Source: Bacteroidales bacterium (GTDB taxonomy: Bacteria; Bacteroidota; Bacteroidia; Bacteroidales; UBA12170). From it: a stretch of DNA of 57,769 bases. Below are positions 36,537 to 45,195 of the stretch, piece by piece. The notes below the pieces were generated by a model. It was not told the DNA's origin, searched no databases, and saw nothing but the letters and a program-made list of their open reading frames with translations. Numbering within the stretch: position 1 is the stretch's first letter; the number at the start of each line of letters is the position of its first letter. The DNA is taken from the NCBI GenBank assembly GCA_021158405.1, contig JAGGUP010000078.1:1-57769 (forward strand). Direction: 5' to 3'. A program made the translations under genes and the position numbers.

Positions 36537-36608
36537 GTGATACGATGACGCATTATAGTGATACGATGACCCACCTAGTGATATGATGACTTTGGATCAT
36601 CGTATCAC
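36537..36608. repeat. TGATACGATGAC repeat array
   Basis: Three direct copies of GTGATACGATGAC (36537-36549, 36558-36570, 36578-36590, the last with one change) at 20-21 bp spacing, followed by one inverted copy (36596-36608). The third and fourth can fold into the same palindrome as 129-157. It lies between a terminator and the lysS -7 element, which starts at 36624. Confidence 0.8.
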
Positions 36609-36623
36609 TAAACACAAAAAACA

Positions 36624-36631
36624 TATCTTTG
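36624..36631 (+). promoter_or_regulatory. -7 promoter element of lysS (TATCTTTG)
   Basis: An exact TAnnTTTG match 33 nt before ATG 36665. Confidence 0.6.
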
Positions 36632-36664
36632 CAAATATTTTGAAGACTAAAAACACGATATACA

Positions 36665-38374
36665 ATGGCTCTTAGCGAACAAGAATTAGTTAGACGAAAT
36701 TCGCTTAACGAATTAAGAAAATTAGGAATTAATCCTTATCCTGCCGAAGGATATGTGGTAAATGTAACCGCAAGCGAAATCAAAGAAAAATTCCTTGCAG
36801 ATAATACACTTTTTCAAGAAGTAAGTATTGCCGGTAGAATTATGAGTAGACGTATTATGGGCGCCGCTTCATTTGTGGAACTAAAAGATTCTACCTCCAG
36901 AATACAACTGTATTTCAAACGCGATGATGTTTGTCCTAAGGAGGATAAAACCTTGTATAATACCGTATTTAAACGCTTGCTTGATATGGGCGATTTTATT
37001 GGCGTAACAGGCTATGTTTTTACCACTAAAATGGGTGAAATAAGCATTCACGTAACTTCCTTCCGCTTACTTTCAAAGGCCTTACGGCCGCTCCCCGTTG
37101 TAAAAGAAAAAGACGATAAAACTTTTGATGCTTTTACCGATCCGGAAATGCGTTTTCGTCAACGTTATGTCGATTTGATAGTGAACGATCCTGTAAAGGA
37201 AATTTTTATCAAACGAACAAAAATTATCAATTCCATGCGATCATTTTTAAATGATCATGGTTATTTAGAAGTGGAAACGCCTATTTTGCAAGCAATTCCA
37301 GGCGGAGCGTCTGCTCGTCCATTTGTTACTCACCACAATTCTCTCGATATACCCATGTATTTGCGCGTGGCCAACGAGCTCTATTTAAAACGATTAATCG
37401 TTGGAGGATTTGAAGGCGTTTATGAATTTGCAAAGGATTTCCGTAACGAAGGAATGGATCGCACCCACAATCCCGAGTTTACTCAAATGGAAATCTATGT
37501 CGCTTATAAAGATTACAACTGGATGATGAGTTTTACAGAATCTATGTTGGAAAAAATAGCCTTGGATGTTCATGCGAAAACAGATGTCGTTTTTGAAAAG
37601 AATACCATCAGCTTTAAAGCACCCTTTAATCGTGTTCCAATTTTGCAAGCAATTAAAGATCATACCGGAATTGATTTAAACGGAAAAAGCGCTGAAGAGT
37701 GTCTGGAAGCCGCTAAATCTCTTGGTATCGAAGTAGATGAGAGCATGGGAAAAGGCAAGCTGATAGACGAAATATTTGGAGAAAAATGTGAACACCATTA
37801 TATCCAACCAACTTTCATAACCGATTATCCCGTGGAGATGTCACCGCTTTGTAAGCGTCATCGCGAAAACCCGGAACTTACTGAACGTTTTGAATTGATG
37901 GTAAACGGAAAAGAACTTGCCAATGCTTATACGGAGCTGAATGATCCAATTGATCAATTGGAGCGTTTTGAAGAGCAGGTTCGTCTGGCAGAAAAAGGCG
38001 ACGATGAAGCTATGTGGATTGATACAGATTTTATTCGTTCCCTAGAATATGGAATGCCTCCAACATCAGGTATGGGAATTGGAATAGATCGTTTGGTGAT
38101 GTTTATGACGAATAATTCAAGTATTCAGGAAGTTTTATTCTTCCCTCAAATGAAACCTGAACCTAAAAAATTTATACCTAAACCAGAAGATTTTATCACT
38201 ATTGGTGTTCCGCAAGAATGGGCTAATTATGTAATAGCTGCCGGCTTTTCAAGTACGAAAGAGCTCAAAGAGCAAAAAGCCAGTAAAGTACATCAGATAT
38301 TGAATGGCTATCGTAAAAAGAATAAATTAGACATTCCGGCATTGAAAATTGAAGAAGTAGAAGCCTGGTTTTAA
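36665..38374 (+). CDS. lysS: Lysyl-tRNA synthetase, class II
   Basis: Charges tRNA(Lys) with lysine. The 569-residue enzyme has an N-terminal OB anticodon-binding domain (about 55-165), then a class II catalytic core: motif 1 around VETPILQAIPGGASARPF, motif 2 DFRNEGMDRTHNPEFTQ, and motif 3 PTSGMGIGIDRLVMF. A C-terminal extension of about 65 residues beyond the core (PEDFITIGVPQEW on) is a Bacteroidota feature. It is transcribed from its own promoter, and the antiporter gene follows 7 nt after its stop. Confidence 0.97.
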   Translation: MALSEQELVRRNSLNELRKLGINPYPAEGYVVNVTASEIKEKFLADNTLFQEVSIAGRIMSRRIMGAASFVELKDSTSRIQLYFKRDDVCPKEDKTLYNTVFKRLLDMGDFIGVTGYVFTTKMGEISIHVTSFRLLSKALRPLPVVKEKDDKTFDAFTDPEMRFRQRYVDLIVNDPVKEIFIKRTKIINSMRSFLNDHGYLEVETPILQAIPGGASARPFVTHHNSLDIPMYLRVANELYLKRLIVGGFEGVYEFAKDFRNEGMDRTHNPEFTQMEIYVAYKDYNWMMSFTESMLEKIALDVHAKTDVVFEKNTISFKAPFNRVPILQAIKDHTGIDLNGKSAEECLEAAKSLGIEVDESMGKGKLIDEIFGEKCEHHYIQPTFITDYPVEMSPLCKRHRENPELTERFELMVNGKELANAYTELNDPIDQLERFEEQVRLAEKGDDEAMWIDTDFIRSLEYGMPPTSGMGIGIDRLVMFMTNNSSIQEVLFFPQMKPEPKKFIPKPEDFITIGVPQEWANYVIAAGFSSTKELKEQKASKVHQILNGYRKKNKLDIPALKIEEVEAWF

Positions 38375-38381
38375 CTAAAAG

Positions 38382-39329
38382 ATGGCTTACCTTCTCTTAA
38401 TCATCGGTTTGGTTATCCTTATTAGCGGCGCTAATGTGTTGGTTATTGGCGCTTCGTCTTTTGCGAAAAAATTCAATATTCCAAATTTAGTCATTGGATT
38501 AACTATTGTTTCTTTTGGAACCTCATTTCCTGAGTTAATTATCAATATATTGGCTGGGTATAAAGGTCAAAGCGATTTGGCAATAGGAAATATTATTGGA
38601 AGTAATATTGTGAATATTTTATTGGTCGTCGGTGTTTCTGCTTTAGTAAGACCCCTTAGAGTTCAGAGCAATACGGTTAAATTTGAAATTCCTTTTAGCA
38701 TTTTAGCTGTTTTAGTTTTATTTGTATTGGCAAATGATATCCTTTTTGATGGAGCTCAACTCACCATATTGAGTAGATCTGATGGAATCATATTATTAGC
38801 CTTCTTCCTTATTTTTATATATTACACGTTCATCATTGGCAAGCATGGTAATGCAGACGAAGGACATCAGGTAAAAGTTCTGGCCAATTGGAAATCATTC
38901 TTGTATATGTTAACGGGCATTATAGCTTTGTATTTTGGGGGATTGTTAATTGTTGATAACGCAACAATTATCGCCTTAAATCTGGGTTTGAGTGAGGCCG
39001 TAATTGGAATATTAGTTATTGCTTTAGGCACTTCTCTCCCCGAACTAGCTACTTCTGTCGTTGCGGCTTATAAAGGCAATGCCGATATGGCGGTAGGCAA
39101 TGTTGTGGGTTCCAATATTTTTAATGTTTTCTTTGTGCTTGGAATCAGCGTTACACTGAGTCCAATTTCTTTTAATTCGATCTTAAATACAGATATGTTG
39201 GCGGCGTTAATTGCAAGTATACTCTTATTTATATTTGTGTTTACACGAAAAGGAAGACAAATAGATCGTGTAGAAGGAAGTGTTTTTATAGCCTTGTATT
39301 TAGGCTATGTAATTTGGTTGCTTGTATAA
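38382..39329 (+). CDS. Calcium/sodium antiporter, CaCA family (YrbG-like)
   Basis: A 315-residue membrane exchanger with two inverted halves. Each carries an alpha repeat: SFGTSFPELIINILAGYKG with IGNIIGSNIVNILLV in the first, and ALGTSLPELATSVVAAYKGN with VGNVVGSNIFNVFFVLG in the second. These bind the cation. Ten or so helices are visible. It follows lysS by 7 nt, so is probably cotranscribed. Its end overlaps the convergent MBL gene by 25 nt. Confidence 0.93.
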   Translation: MAYLLLIIGLVILISGANVLVIGASSFAKKFNIPNLVIGLTIVSFGTSFPELIINILAGYKGQSDLAIGNIIGSNIVNILLVVGVSALVRPLRVQSNTVKFEIPFSILAVLVLFVLANDILFDGAQLTILSRSDGIILLAFFLIFIYYTFIIGKHGNADEGHQVKVLANWKSFLYMLTGIIALYFGGLLIVDNATIIALNLGLSEAVIGILVIALGTSLPELATSVVAAYKGNADMAVGNVVGSNIFNVFFVLGISVTLSPISFNSILNTDMLAALIASILLFIFVFTRKGRQIDRVEGSVFIALYLGYVIWLLV

Positions 39330-40102
39330 GGCAGTTCTATTTGTAATCCATCATAAGCCAGTTCAACGTTTTTAGGTAAACTCTTATTTACCTCATCGTG
39401 CAAACCAATATAGTGACCTAAATGCGTAAGATAGGCCTTTTCGGGTTTTACTTTTTCGATGATTTCCAACGCTTCTGATAAACAAAAATGAGAAGGATGT
39501 TTTCTTTTACGAAGCGCATTTAACACCAGAATTTTACTGCCCTTAATCTTTTCAAAAGTTTCCTCAGGAATAAAATTAGCATCGGTTATATAACTAAAAT
39601 CGCCTATACGAAACCCGAAAACAGGCATATCTCTGTGCATTACCGGAAGCGGATGAATACACATCCCTGCTACATTAATCTGCTTATCAATCAAATTATG
39701 CAGTTCTAATTTCGGCCCCCCCTGATAATCACCAGGAGTGAAGATATAAGGAAACTCTATTTTGACACTATCAAGAACGCGTTCGCTTAAATAAAGCTGT
39801 ATAGGTTTTCTCAAAATATAGTTAAAAGCTCGCACATCATCCAAACCGGCAATATGATCGCGATGCTCATGGGTGAGTAAAATAGCGTCTAAATCTTTAA
39901 CTTCGGCATTTAACATTTGCATTCTAAAATCGGGGCCACAATCTATATTTACATTTTTCCCCCGATAATTTAATAAAACAGAAGTCCGTAAACGTTTGTC
40001 TTTTGGGTTTTTTGAGGAACAAACTTCACAGTTGCAACCGATAAGAGGAACTCCAATAGAAGTGCCCGTACCTAAAAACGTAATGCGAAGCTGATTATCC
40101 AT
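39305..40102 (-). CDS. Metallo-beta-lactamase fold hydrolase (PhnP-like)
   Basis: A 265-residue metal-dependent hydrolase. The di-metal site motif is THEHRDHIAG (77-86: H78, H80, D82, H83), and MHRDMPVFGF, DANFIPEE and THLGHYIG provide further ligands. It begins LRITFLGTGTSIGVPLIGC, as in PhnP-type phosphodiesterases, and has a small Cys cluster (C23, C25, C28). The substrate is unknown. It is the last gene of the rex-ribF-MBL unit, 5 nt after ribF. Confidence 0.87.
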   Translation of the reverse strand: MDNQLRITFLGTGTSIGVPLIGCNCEVCSSKNPKDKRLRTSVLLNYRGKNVNIDCGPDFRMQMLNAEVKDLDAILLTHEHRDHIAGLDDVRAFNYILRKPIQLYLSERVLDSVKIEFPYIFTPGDYQGGPKLELHNLIDKQINVAGMCIHPLPVMHRDMPVFGFRIGDFSYITDANFIPEETFEKIKGSKILVLNALRKRKHPSHFCLSEALEIIEKVKPEKAYLTHLGHYIGLHDEVNKSLPKNVELAYDGLQIELPYTSNQIT

Positions 40103-40107
40103 ATAAA

Positions 40108-41025
40108 TTAAAATTGGAGTTGACGGAAATAAATCAGATCTTTTATTATAGCTGATTTAAGCAAAGCAGCCTGTTTAATAATTTTACTAGGTTTTATAAA
40201 ATGAACACATACCGATTCTGATTCGCTTTGCTGTTCAGGAAAATCCGGAATATATAAATCAATACCATTATTTTCGGTACAGCTCAAAATTAGACACAAT
40301 CCTTTGTATGTCTTTTGACCGTGATCGACCAAAACGAGATAAGAACCACAAGGGGGAATAAGCTTGTATTTTTCTTCCACAACAAGCCTTTTGGTTTTAT
40401 ATCCCATTTGCAAAAATTGCGCTTGTCCATTTCCTTGAATTAGAGCTTTTATCACAAACGATTCTCCCAAATAGAGTCGAGCTTTTTCCACTTGACCCTG
40501 AAGAATGGCTTCGCGTATAAGTGTTGAGCTAATATCAACATTCTGTATATCTTGCGATGGAATTAATTCAAGATCAAAACCAAGTTTTTTACCTAAAAGC
40601 CTTAATTCTTCAATATCGCCTTCTCTGTTTTTTCCAAAATGATGGTTGGTTCCGGTGATAATCTTCTTTACATTTAGTTTCTTCACCAAATAATCCTCAA
40701 TAAAATCTTTTGCCAAAGTAGACGCAAACTCTTTCGTAAATTTCACGAAAATGATATTATCGAGTCCTGCTTTACGCAGTAAGTCAATTTTTTCCTGCCT
40801 TGAATTAATCATTAACAAATCCTTACCGAAAGTATCAGGATAAAGTACTTGTCGAGGATGGGGATAGAAGGTTATTAGAACAGTTTCCCCATTTATACTC
40901 CTAGCCGCATCGTTCAGGCGTTTTAAAATGAGTTTATGCCCCAAATGAACACCGTCGAATGAACCTGTTGTTACTACTGCATTTTTGATTTTTATTACTT
41001 CATCGAAGCCAAAATAGATATTCAC
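40108..41025 (-). CDS. ribF: RibF: FMN adenylyltransferase with degenerate riboflavin-kinase half
   Basis: A 305-residue homologue of the bifunctional riboflavin kinase/FAD synthetase. The N-terminal nucleotidyltransferase is intact: GSFDGVHLGH (21-30) and ISSTLIR (165-171). The C-terminal half (about 185-305) keeps the outline of the kinase barrel (CGSYLVLVDHGQ), but the ATP/Mg motif GFPTAN is replaced by YKTKRLV, and the catalytic Glu-x-His and LYG motifs are not visible. It may therefore make FAD but not FMN. It lies 15 nt after rex and 5 nt before the MBL gene. Confidence 0.9.
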   Translation of the reverse strand: MNIYFGFDEVIKIKNAVVTTGSFDGVHLGHKLILKRLNDAARSINGETVLITFYPHPRQVLYPDTFGKDLLMINSRQEKIDLLRKAGLDNIIFVKFTKEFASTLAKDFIEDYLVKKLNVKKIITGTNHHFGKNREGDIEELRLLGKKLGFDLELIPSQDIQNVDISSTLIREAILQGQVEKARLYLGESFVIKALIQGNGQAQFLQMGYKTKRLVVEEKYKLIPPCGSYLVLVDHGQKTYKGLCLILSCTENNGIDLYIPDFPEQQSESESVCVHFIKPSKIIKQAALLKSAIIKDLIYFRQLQF

Positions 41026-41040
41026 GAGATAAATAAAGTT

Positions 41041-41664
41041 TTAATTCTTATTTTTTGCAAAATAAGCAACTTTTTCCAAAGAAGTAACCATATCGTTCTC
41101 CTCTAAATAAACATTTTCCGGAACATTCACAGGACGAGGAGTATAATTAAGTATACCTTTTATTTTAGCATCCACGAGTAAAGCAGTCACTGGAACGGCT
41201 TCATTAACAGGAACGCAAATAATTCCAATACATATATTCTTTTCTTTAACAATCTGCTTCAATTGGTCTAAAGGATAAACTTCTACACCCACAAGAGAAG
41301 TTCCTATTTTTTCAGGATGAATATCAAAAGCAGCCACAATTTGAAGATTTTTCCTTCGATTGACGAAATATTTTATCAGTGCGCGACCCAAATTACCCGC
41401 ACCTACAATAGCCACATTTTGTCCTTCCGGTTTATCCAGAATTTGTCCAATTAATTCTACTAATTCTTTAACATTATACCCTTTACGTAAGGTTCCTGTA
41501 TAACCAATAAGCATAATGTCACGCCTGACTTGCACAGGAGTAATATGATGAATATTCGCTATTTCGTGCGAAAAAATATGTTCTTTGCCTTTGGCATCAC
41601 AGATCAGTAGGTTTCTTCTGTACTGACTTAATCGCTCTACGGTTTTATCAGGTAAGGTGCTCAT
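41041..41664 (-). CDS. rex: Redox-sensing transcriptional repressor Rex
   Basis: A 207-residue NADH/NAD+ sensor that represses fermentative or respiratory genes when NAD+ is high. The N-terminal winged helix (about 5-65) has LPDKTVERLSQYRRNL and ITPVQVRRDIMLIG; the Rossmann domain starts at VAIVGAGNLGRAL (85-97), with AAFDIHPEKIG marking the adenine-ribose Asp. It has a Shine-Dalgarno site (AAAGGAG, 41671-41677) and a palindrome over its start of transcription, which suggests autoregulation. ribF and the MBL gene follow. Confidence 0.95.
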   Translation of the reverse strand: MSTLPDKTVERLSQYRRNLLICDAKGKEHIFSHEIANIHHITPVQVRRDIMLIGYTGTLRKGYNVKELVELIGQILDKPEGQNVAIVGAGNLGRALIKYFVNRRKNLQIVAAFDIHPEKIGTSLVGVEVYPLDQLKQIVKEKNICIGIICVPVNEAVPVTALLVDAKIKGILNYTPRPVNVPENVYLEENDMVTSLEKVAYFAKNKN

Positions 41665-41674
41665 TCTATTCTCC

Positions 41675-41690
41675 TTTGTTAATTAACAAA
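41675..41690. promoter_or_regulatory. Palindrome in the rex leader, possible Rex operator
   Basis: TTTGTTAATTAACAAA is a perfect 16-bp palindrome next to the -7 element TAACTTTG (41691-41698, minus strand). Its half-sites resemble Rex boxes (TTGTTAA ... TTAACAA), but the usual central spacer is missing. Confidence 0.45.
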
Positions 41691-41698
41691 CAAAGTTA
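41691..41698 (-). promoter_or_regulatory. -7 promoter element of rex (TAACTTTG)
   Basis: An exact TAnnTTTG match on the minus strand, 26 nt before ATG 41664, directly beside the palindrome at 41675-41690. Confidence 0.55.
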
Positions 41699-41899
41699 AT
41701 TTATTTCACTAATTAATTGCTGCTTTTTATAAAAAATTAAAGTTCACTCGAATCTATTGTTGTTAAACAAGCATTAAACGCTTTATAGATTTAGTTAAAA
41801 AACAATTGTATCCTTAAGCAGACTGGTTTTCAAAAACATCTTTACTCTTGTCCGGTTAAGAATAAATAATGATATGCAAACCCTGAATATAATAAGTTC

Positions 41900-43132
41900 C
41901 TATCCAAAAAATAAGTAAGCAATAAAAATAGCAGCAACTATTCCGGCAAAATCAGCAATTAAGCCTGCTGTAACTGCATAACGTGTATTTTTAATAGAGA
42001 CAGAACCAAAATAAACTGCTAGAATATAAAATGTGGTGTCTGTAGCTCCCTGAAAAGTAGCCGCCAATCGTCCGGCAAAAGAATCTACACCATATGTGGT
42101 CATAGTTTCAATCATTACACCACGAGCTCCGCCGCCGCTCAAAGGTTTCATAATAGCCGTTGGAAGTGCTGCTACAAAATCGGTATTCAAGCCAAGATAG
42201 TTAAAAAATAATCCCAATCCATCAACGAGATAATTCATAGCTCCGGAGGCGCGAAAAACCCCAATAGCAACCAAAATAGCAACTAAAAAAGGAATGATTT
42301 TAACGGCAATCTGAAAACCTTCCTTTGCTCCTTCAATAAAAGTGTCGTACACATTAATTTTTTTCTTCAGCGCCAGCAAAAGAAATAAGGTGATTATACT
42401 AAATAAAATGACGTTGGCAATTACCGTAGAATAAACCGAAACTTCACTTTGCGGTAATCGCACAAATAAATAAATAATTCCGGCAACTAAAGCAGAAAAA
42501 CCTCCCAAATAAATCAGAATGGTTTTATTAAAAAGGTTTATTTTCTGATAAATAGAAACGGCAATAATTCCGACTAAAGTGGAAAAAAAAGTAGAAAGCA
42601 AAATGGGCAAAAAGATATCGCTGGGATTGGCGGCACCTAATTGTGCACGATAAACCATTATGCTGATTGGAATAAGTGTGAGTCCGGAAGTATTTAAAAC
42701 CAAAAACATGATCATGGCATTAGAAGCCGTATCTTTTTTAGGATTGAGCTCCTGAAGTTGCTCCATAGCTTTCAATCCCATAGGCGTAGCGGCGTTATCA
42801 AGCCCTAACATATTAGCAGCCAAATTCATCATAATGCTACCATTTACAGGATGATTTTTGGGTATTTCAGGAAATAGTTTTTCAAAAAATGGACCGACAG
42901 CTCTTGATAAAAGAGAAACAACACCACCTTTTTCTCCCACTTTCATTAGACCCAACCAAAGGGTCATAACCCCTGTTAATCCTAAAGAAAGTTCAAATCC
43001 CATTTTAGCATTATCAAAAGTACTGTTCATAATAGCAGGAAAGATTTCAGTATCCCCAAAAAAGATTAGTCGAATAAACGCGATGATAAATGCGGACAAG
43101 AAAAAGAAAATCCAGATATAGTTTAAGGCCAT
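41900..43132 (-). CDS. Nucleoside-recognition (Gate) domain protein, SpmA-SpmB type fusion
   Basis: A 410-residue polytopic membrane protein with two Gate domains in tandem, like spore maturation proteins SpmA and SpmB joined in one chain. NGSIMMNLAANMLGLDNAATPMG in pieces (about 100-125) is the SpmA hallmark, and ALPTAIMKPLSGGGARG is the SpmB hallmark. Bacteroidota do not sporulate, and the role here is unknown, perhaps transport. The open frame starts at 43192, but a -7 element at 43144-43151 and the start MALNYIW place the start at 43132. Confidence 0.87.
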   Translation of the reverse strand: MALNYIWIFFFLSAFIIAFIRLIFFGDTEIFPAIMNSTFDNAKMGFELSLGLTGVMTLWLGLMKVGEKGGVVSLLSRAVGPFFEKLFPEIPKNHPVNGSIMMNLAANMLGLDNAATPMGLKAMEQLQELNPKKDTASNAMIMFLVLNTSGLTLIPISIMVYRAQLGAANPSDIFLPILLSTFFSTLVGIIAVSIYQKINLFNKTILIYLGGFSALVAGIIYLFVRLPQSEVSVYSTVIANVILFSIITLFLLLALKKKINVYDTFIEGAKEGFQIAVKIIPFLVAILVAIGVFRASGAMNYLVDGLGLFFNYLGLNTDFVAALPTAIMKPLSGGGARGVMIETMTTYGVDSFAGRLAATFQGATDTTFYILAVYFGSVSIKNTRYAVTAGLIADFAGIVAAIFIAYLFFG

Positions 43133-43143
43133 TGCTTTTTTAA

Positions 43144-43151
43144 CAAAGATA
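43144..43151 (-). promoter_or_regulatory. -7 promoter element of the Gate-domain gene (TATCTTTG)
   Basis: An exact TAnnTTTG match on the minus strand, 11 nt before ATG 43132; it excludes the longer open frame from 43192. Confidence 0.55.
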
Positions 43152-43440
43152 AAAATTAATCCTTCGTAAAAAATCAGTGTTCTATAAATCAAAAATGATC
43201 AGGTTTTCCCTATTTCCTGAAAAACCTTTGTGCTCCTTGGTGGTTAATTTTTACCGCTAAGGCACATGAAACATCGCTCCCAAAGAGATGCCTATGGTAA
43301 AAGGCGTTCAAGATTAAATAACTGGAATCAATATCAGCATAATACTTATTTTTTTATTAGAGCGCTTTAACACTGACTAGTAATTCCCTGAAAAGGAGCA
43401 AAATAGATTTTGGGGTTCTGACTCATAAGAATTGAAAATA
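43152..43440. other. Intergenic spacer between glnA-like and Gate-domain genes
   Basis: About 290 bp. It holds a common Bacteroidota intergenic repeat fragment (tttgtgctccttggtgg, near 43228) and a short hairpin-rich stretch near 43250-43300. I see no gene or RNA. Confidence 0.5.
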
Positions 43441-44943
43441 TTATCCACAGTGGAAAAAGCGATCGACCAATTCTAAAATTCGCTCCTCATCATTTCCTAT
43501 TTCCTCTCTTATATTTTTATCCTGATAAGATTTTAGTTTACCAATAATTCCTTCCAAAGTTCGCTCATCAAAAACATTGTATTTTAAATAAATGTCTTTT
43601 TGCAATTCCAAAGCTTTAGCCGAATCCCAACAAGAAACCGGAAGCTGATCTAAACTATTGGCTATTTCTTTGTATTTATCTTCAAAGATATTCACATCCA
43701 CATAGGTTTTATCTGCATAATCCAAGGCGTTTTCCATTTCTAAACCTTGACGAGCCGCCACGGTTAATCCTGCAATAAGCAGATAAATATCCGCAGAACC
43801 ATCTGGACAACGAAACTCAACGGTTTGTTTGCTGCTAAAATCCGTAGTATTTTTCTCTTCCAAAGGATTAGCATGCTGGAGCATGTCTTTTTGTCCCGAC
43901 CAACCCAAAGGAACCCGTACGAGAACAGAACGATTTCGATCGCCCCAACAAATATTTGTAGGAGCCTCTTGGTGAGGTACTAATCTGAAATAAGAAGTAG
44001 GATTTGTATTTCCAAATGCCGTTAAAGATTTAGCTAAATTCAAATAACCTGCAATTGCTTTTTTTGCAGAGTCACTAAGTTTACCGTTTTCTATCATCTG
44101 ATTAACTCCGTTTTTCATCAAACGCGTATGAATATGCAATCCGCTTCCGGCTCGGCCCACCGTAATTTTAGGCGAAAATGTAACTGTTACACCATATCGA
44201 TGAGCCAGCGTGCGCAAGGCCCATTTAGCAATAATCAATTGATCAGCGGCCTCTTCAAGTTTAGAAGGTTTAAACTCTATTTCATTCTGCTCATATTCTA
44301 AATTACCTACGGTAAAATTTCCTACTTCTGAATGCCCATATTTTATGTTTCCACCAATAGAAGCGATGGCTAACATGGCTTCTCTGCGCAACTGTTCCCA
44401 CTTAGTAAAAGGACTACTTTCGTGATATCCTCGTTGATTATCTGTAACAAAATACGGTTCCTTTTCACTAATCACATAGTATTCCAATTCACCCATCACT
44501 TCAAATTCATAGCCTGTATTTTGCTGAAGTGAACGATGTGCTTTTTGTAAGATATATTCTGGCGATCCTTCAAATGGATCTCCGTCTTTATTGTAAAAAG
44601 AACAAAGCAGATCGAGTGTAGGGATATCAGAAAAAGGATTTAAAAATGCCGTTCTAAAGCGTGGAATAACATATAAATCGCTGTTATTGGCTTCGATATA
44701 TGGAAACAGACTACTGCCATCAACACGCTCGCCCGAAGAGAGAACCTCTATCAATTGTTCGTGACTGCTCACAACAAAATTGAGAGTTTTCAATCGACCA
44801 TCACCACCAACATAGCGAAAATTAAGCATCTCTATATGCTGTTCTTCAATATATTGCATGATATCGTCACGTGTAAATTCTTGCTGTGGTTTGTTTAAAA
44901 ACTTAACCAAAGGATTGGGGCTGAGTGAAAAATTTATTGACAT
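43441..44943 (-). CDS. glnA: Glutamine synthetase, type I-like
   Basis: A 500-residue ATP-dependent enzyme that forms glutamine from glutamate and ammonia. The N-terminal beta-grasp domain covers about 20-115 and includes VDGSSLFPYIEANNSDLYVI. The catalytic part has the metal/ATP motif ELEYYVI, SGLHIHTRL, the NPTSYFRLVPHQEAPTNICWG region in pieces, and VEFRCPDGSADIYL. No C-terminal adenylylation Tyr motif is seen, so it may be unmodified. The 438-bp upstream region holds decayed sequence rather than a clear promoter. Confidence 0.92.
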   Translation of the reverse strand: MSINFSLSPNPLVKFLNKPQQEFTRDDIMQYIEEQHIEMLNFRYVGGDGRLKTLNFVVSSHEQLIEVLSSGERVDGSSLFPYIEANNSDLYVIPRFRTAFLNPFSDIPTLDLLCSFYNKDGDPFEGSPEYILQKAHRSLQQNTGYEFEVMGELEYYVISEKEPYFVTDNQRGYHESSPFTKWEQLRREAMLAIASIGGNIKYGHSEVGNFTVGNLEYEQNEIEFKPSKLEEAADQLIIAKWALRTLAHRYGVTVTFSPKITVGRAGSGLHIHTRLMKNGVNQMIENGKLSDSAKKAIAGYLNLAKSLTAFGNTNPTSYFRLVPHQEAPTNICWGDRNRSVLVRVPLGWSGQKDMLQHANPLEEKNTTDFSSKQTVEFRCPDGSADIYLLIAGLTVAARQGLEMENALDYADKTYVDVNIFEDKYKEIANSLDQLPVSCWDSAKALELQKDIYLKYNVFDERTLEGIIGKLKSYQDKNIREEIGNDEERILELVDRFFHCG

Positions 44944-45057
44944 AGATATTTAATTAATCGATTTCGTTATTTCTTTCACAAAAGTCCGAAAATCCACGCA
45001 TTTATAATAGACATCGGGAAAATATTTTTTATCTTCCCATTTCACGTTTAGAAAAAC

Positions 45058-45195
45058 CTATTCCTCTTTACAATCTGGATTATATTCAGCTTGAAAAGTG
45101 ATATGTTGAATTGAAAATTCTTTTTTAAGCTTTTTCTTAACAGACATGCAAATAGAATGCGTTTCGGCCAGCGGTAAATCCACTGAAAATGAAAC
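45058..45195 (-). pseudogene. 3' fragment of a cation diffusion facilitator gene
   Basis: An open stretch read from about 45195 down to the TAG at 45060-45058 encodes VSFSVDLPLAETHSIC, SVKKKLKKEFSIQHITFQAE and YNPDC, the C-terminal cytoplasmic domain of a CDF zinc/cobalt exporter (CzcD-like). No membrane domain precedes it; the sequence upstream is the dispersed repeat at 45195-45262. The gene has thus lost its 5' part. No start codon is available, so it is not functional. Confidence 0.72.

Noticed and set aside
36537-36608. CRISPR array
   Set aside because: Units are 13 bp, gaps only 7-9 bp, one copy inverted, and no cas gene is near.
44868-44873. Third parS-like CACGTG core
   Set aside because: Inside glnA; the flanking bases (tcgt, taaa) do not match parS.
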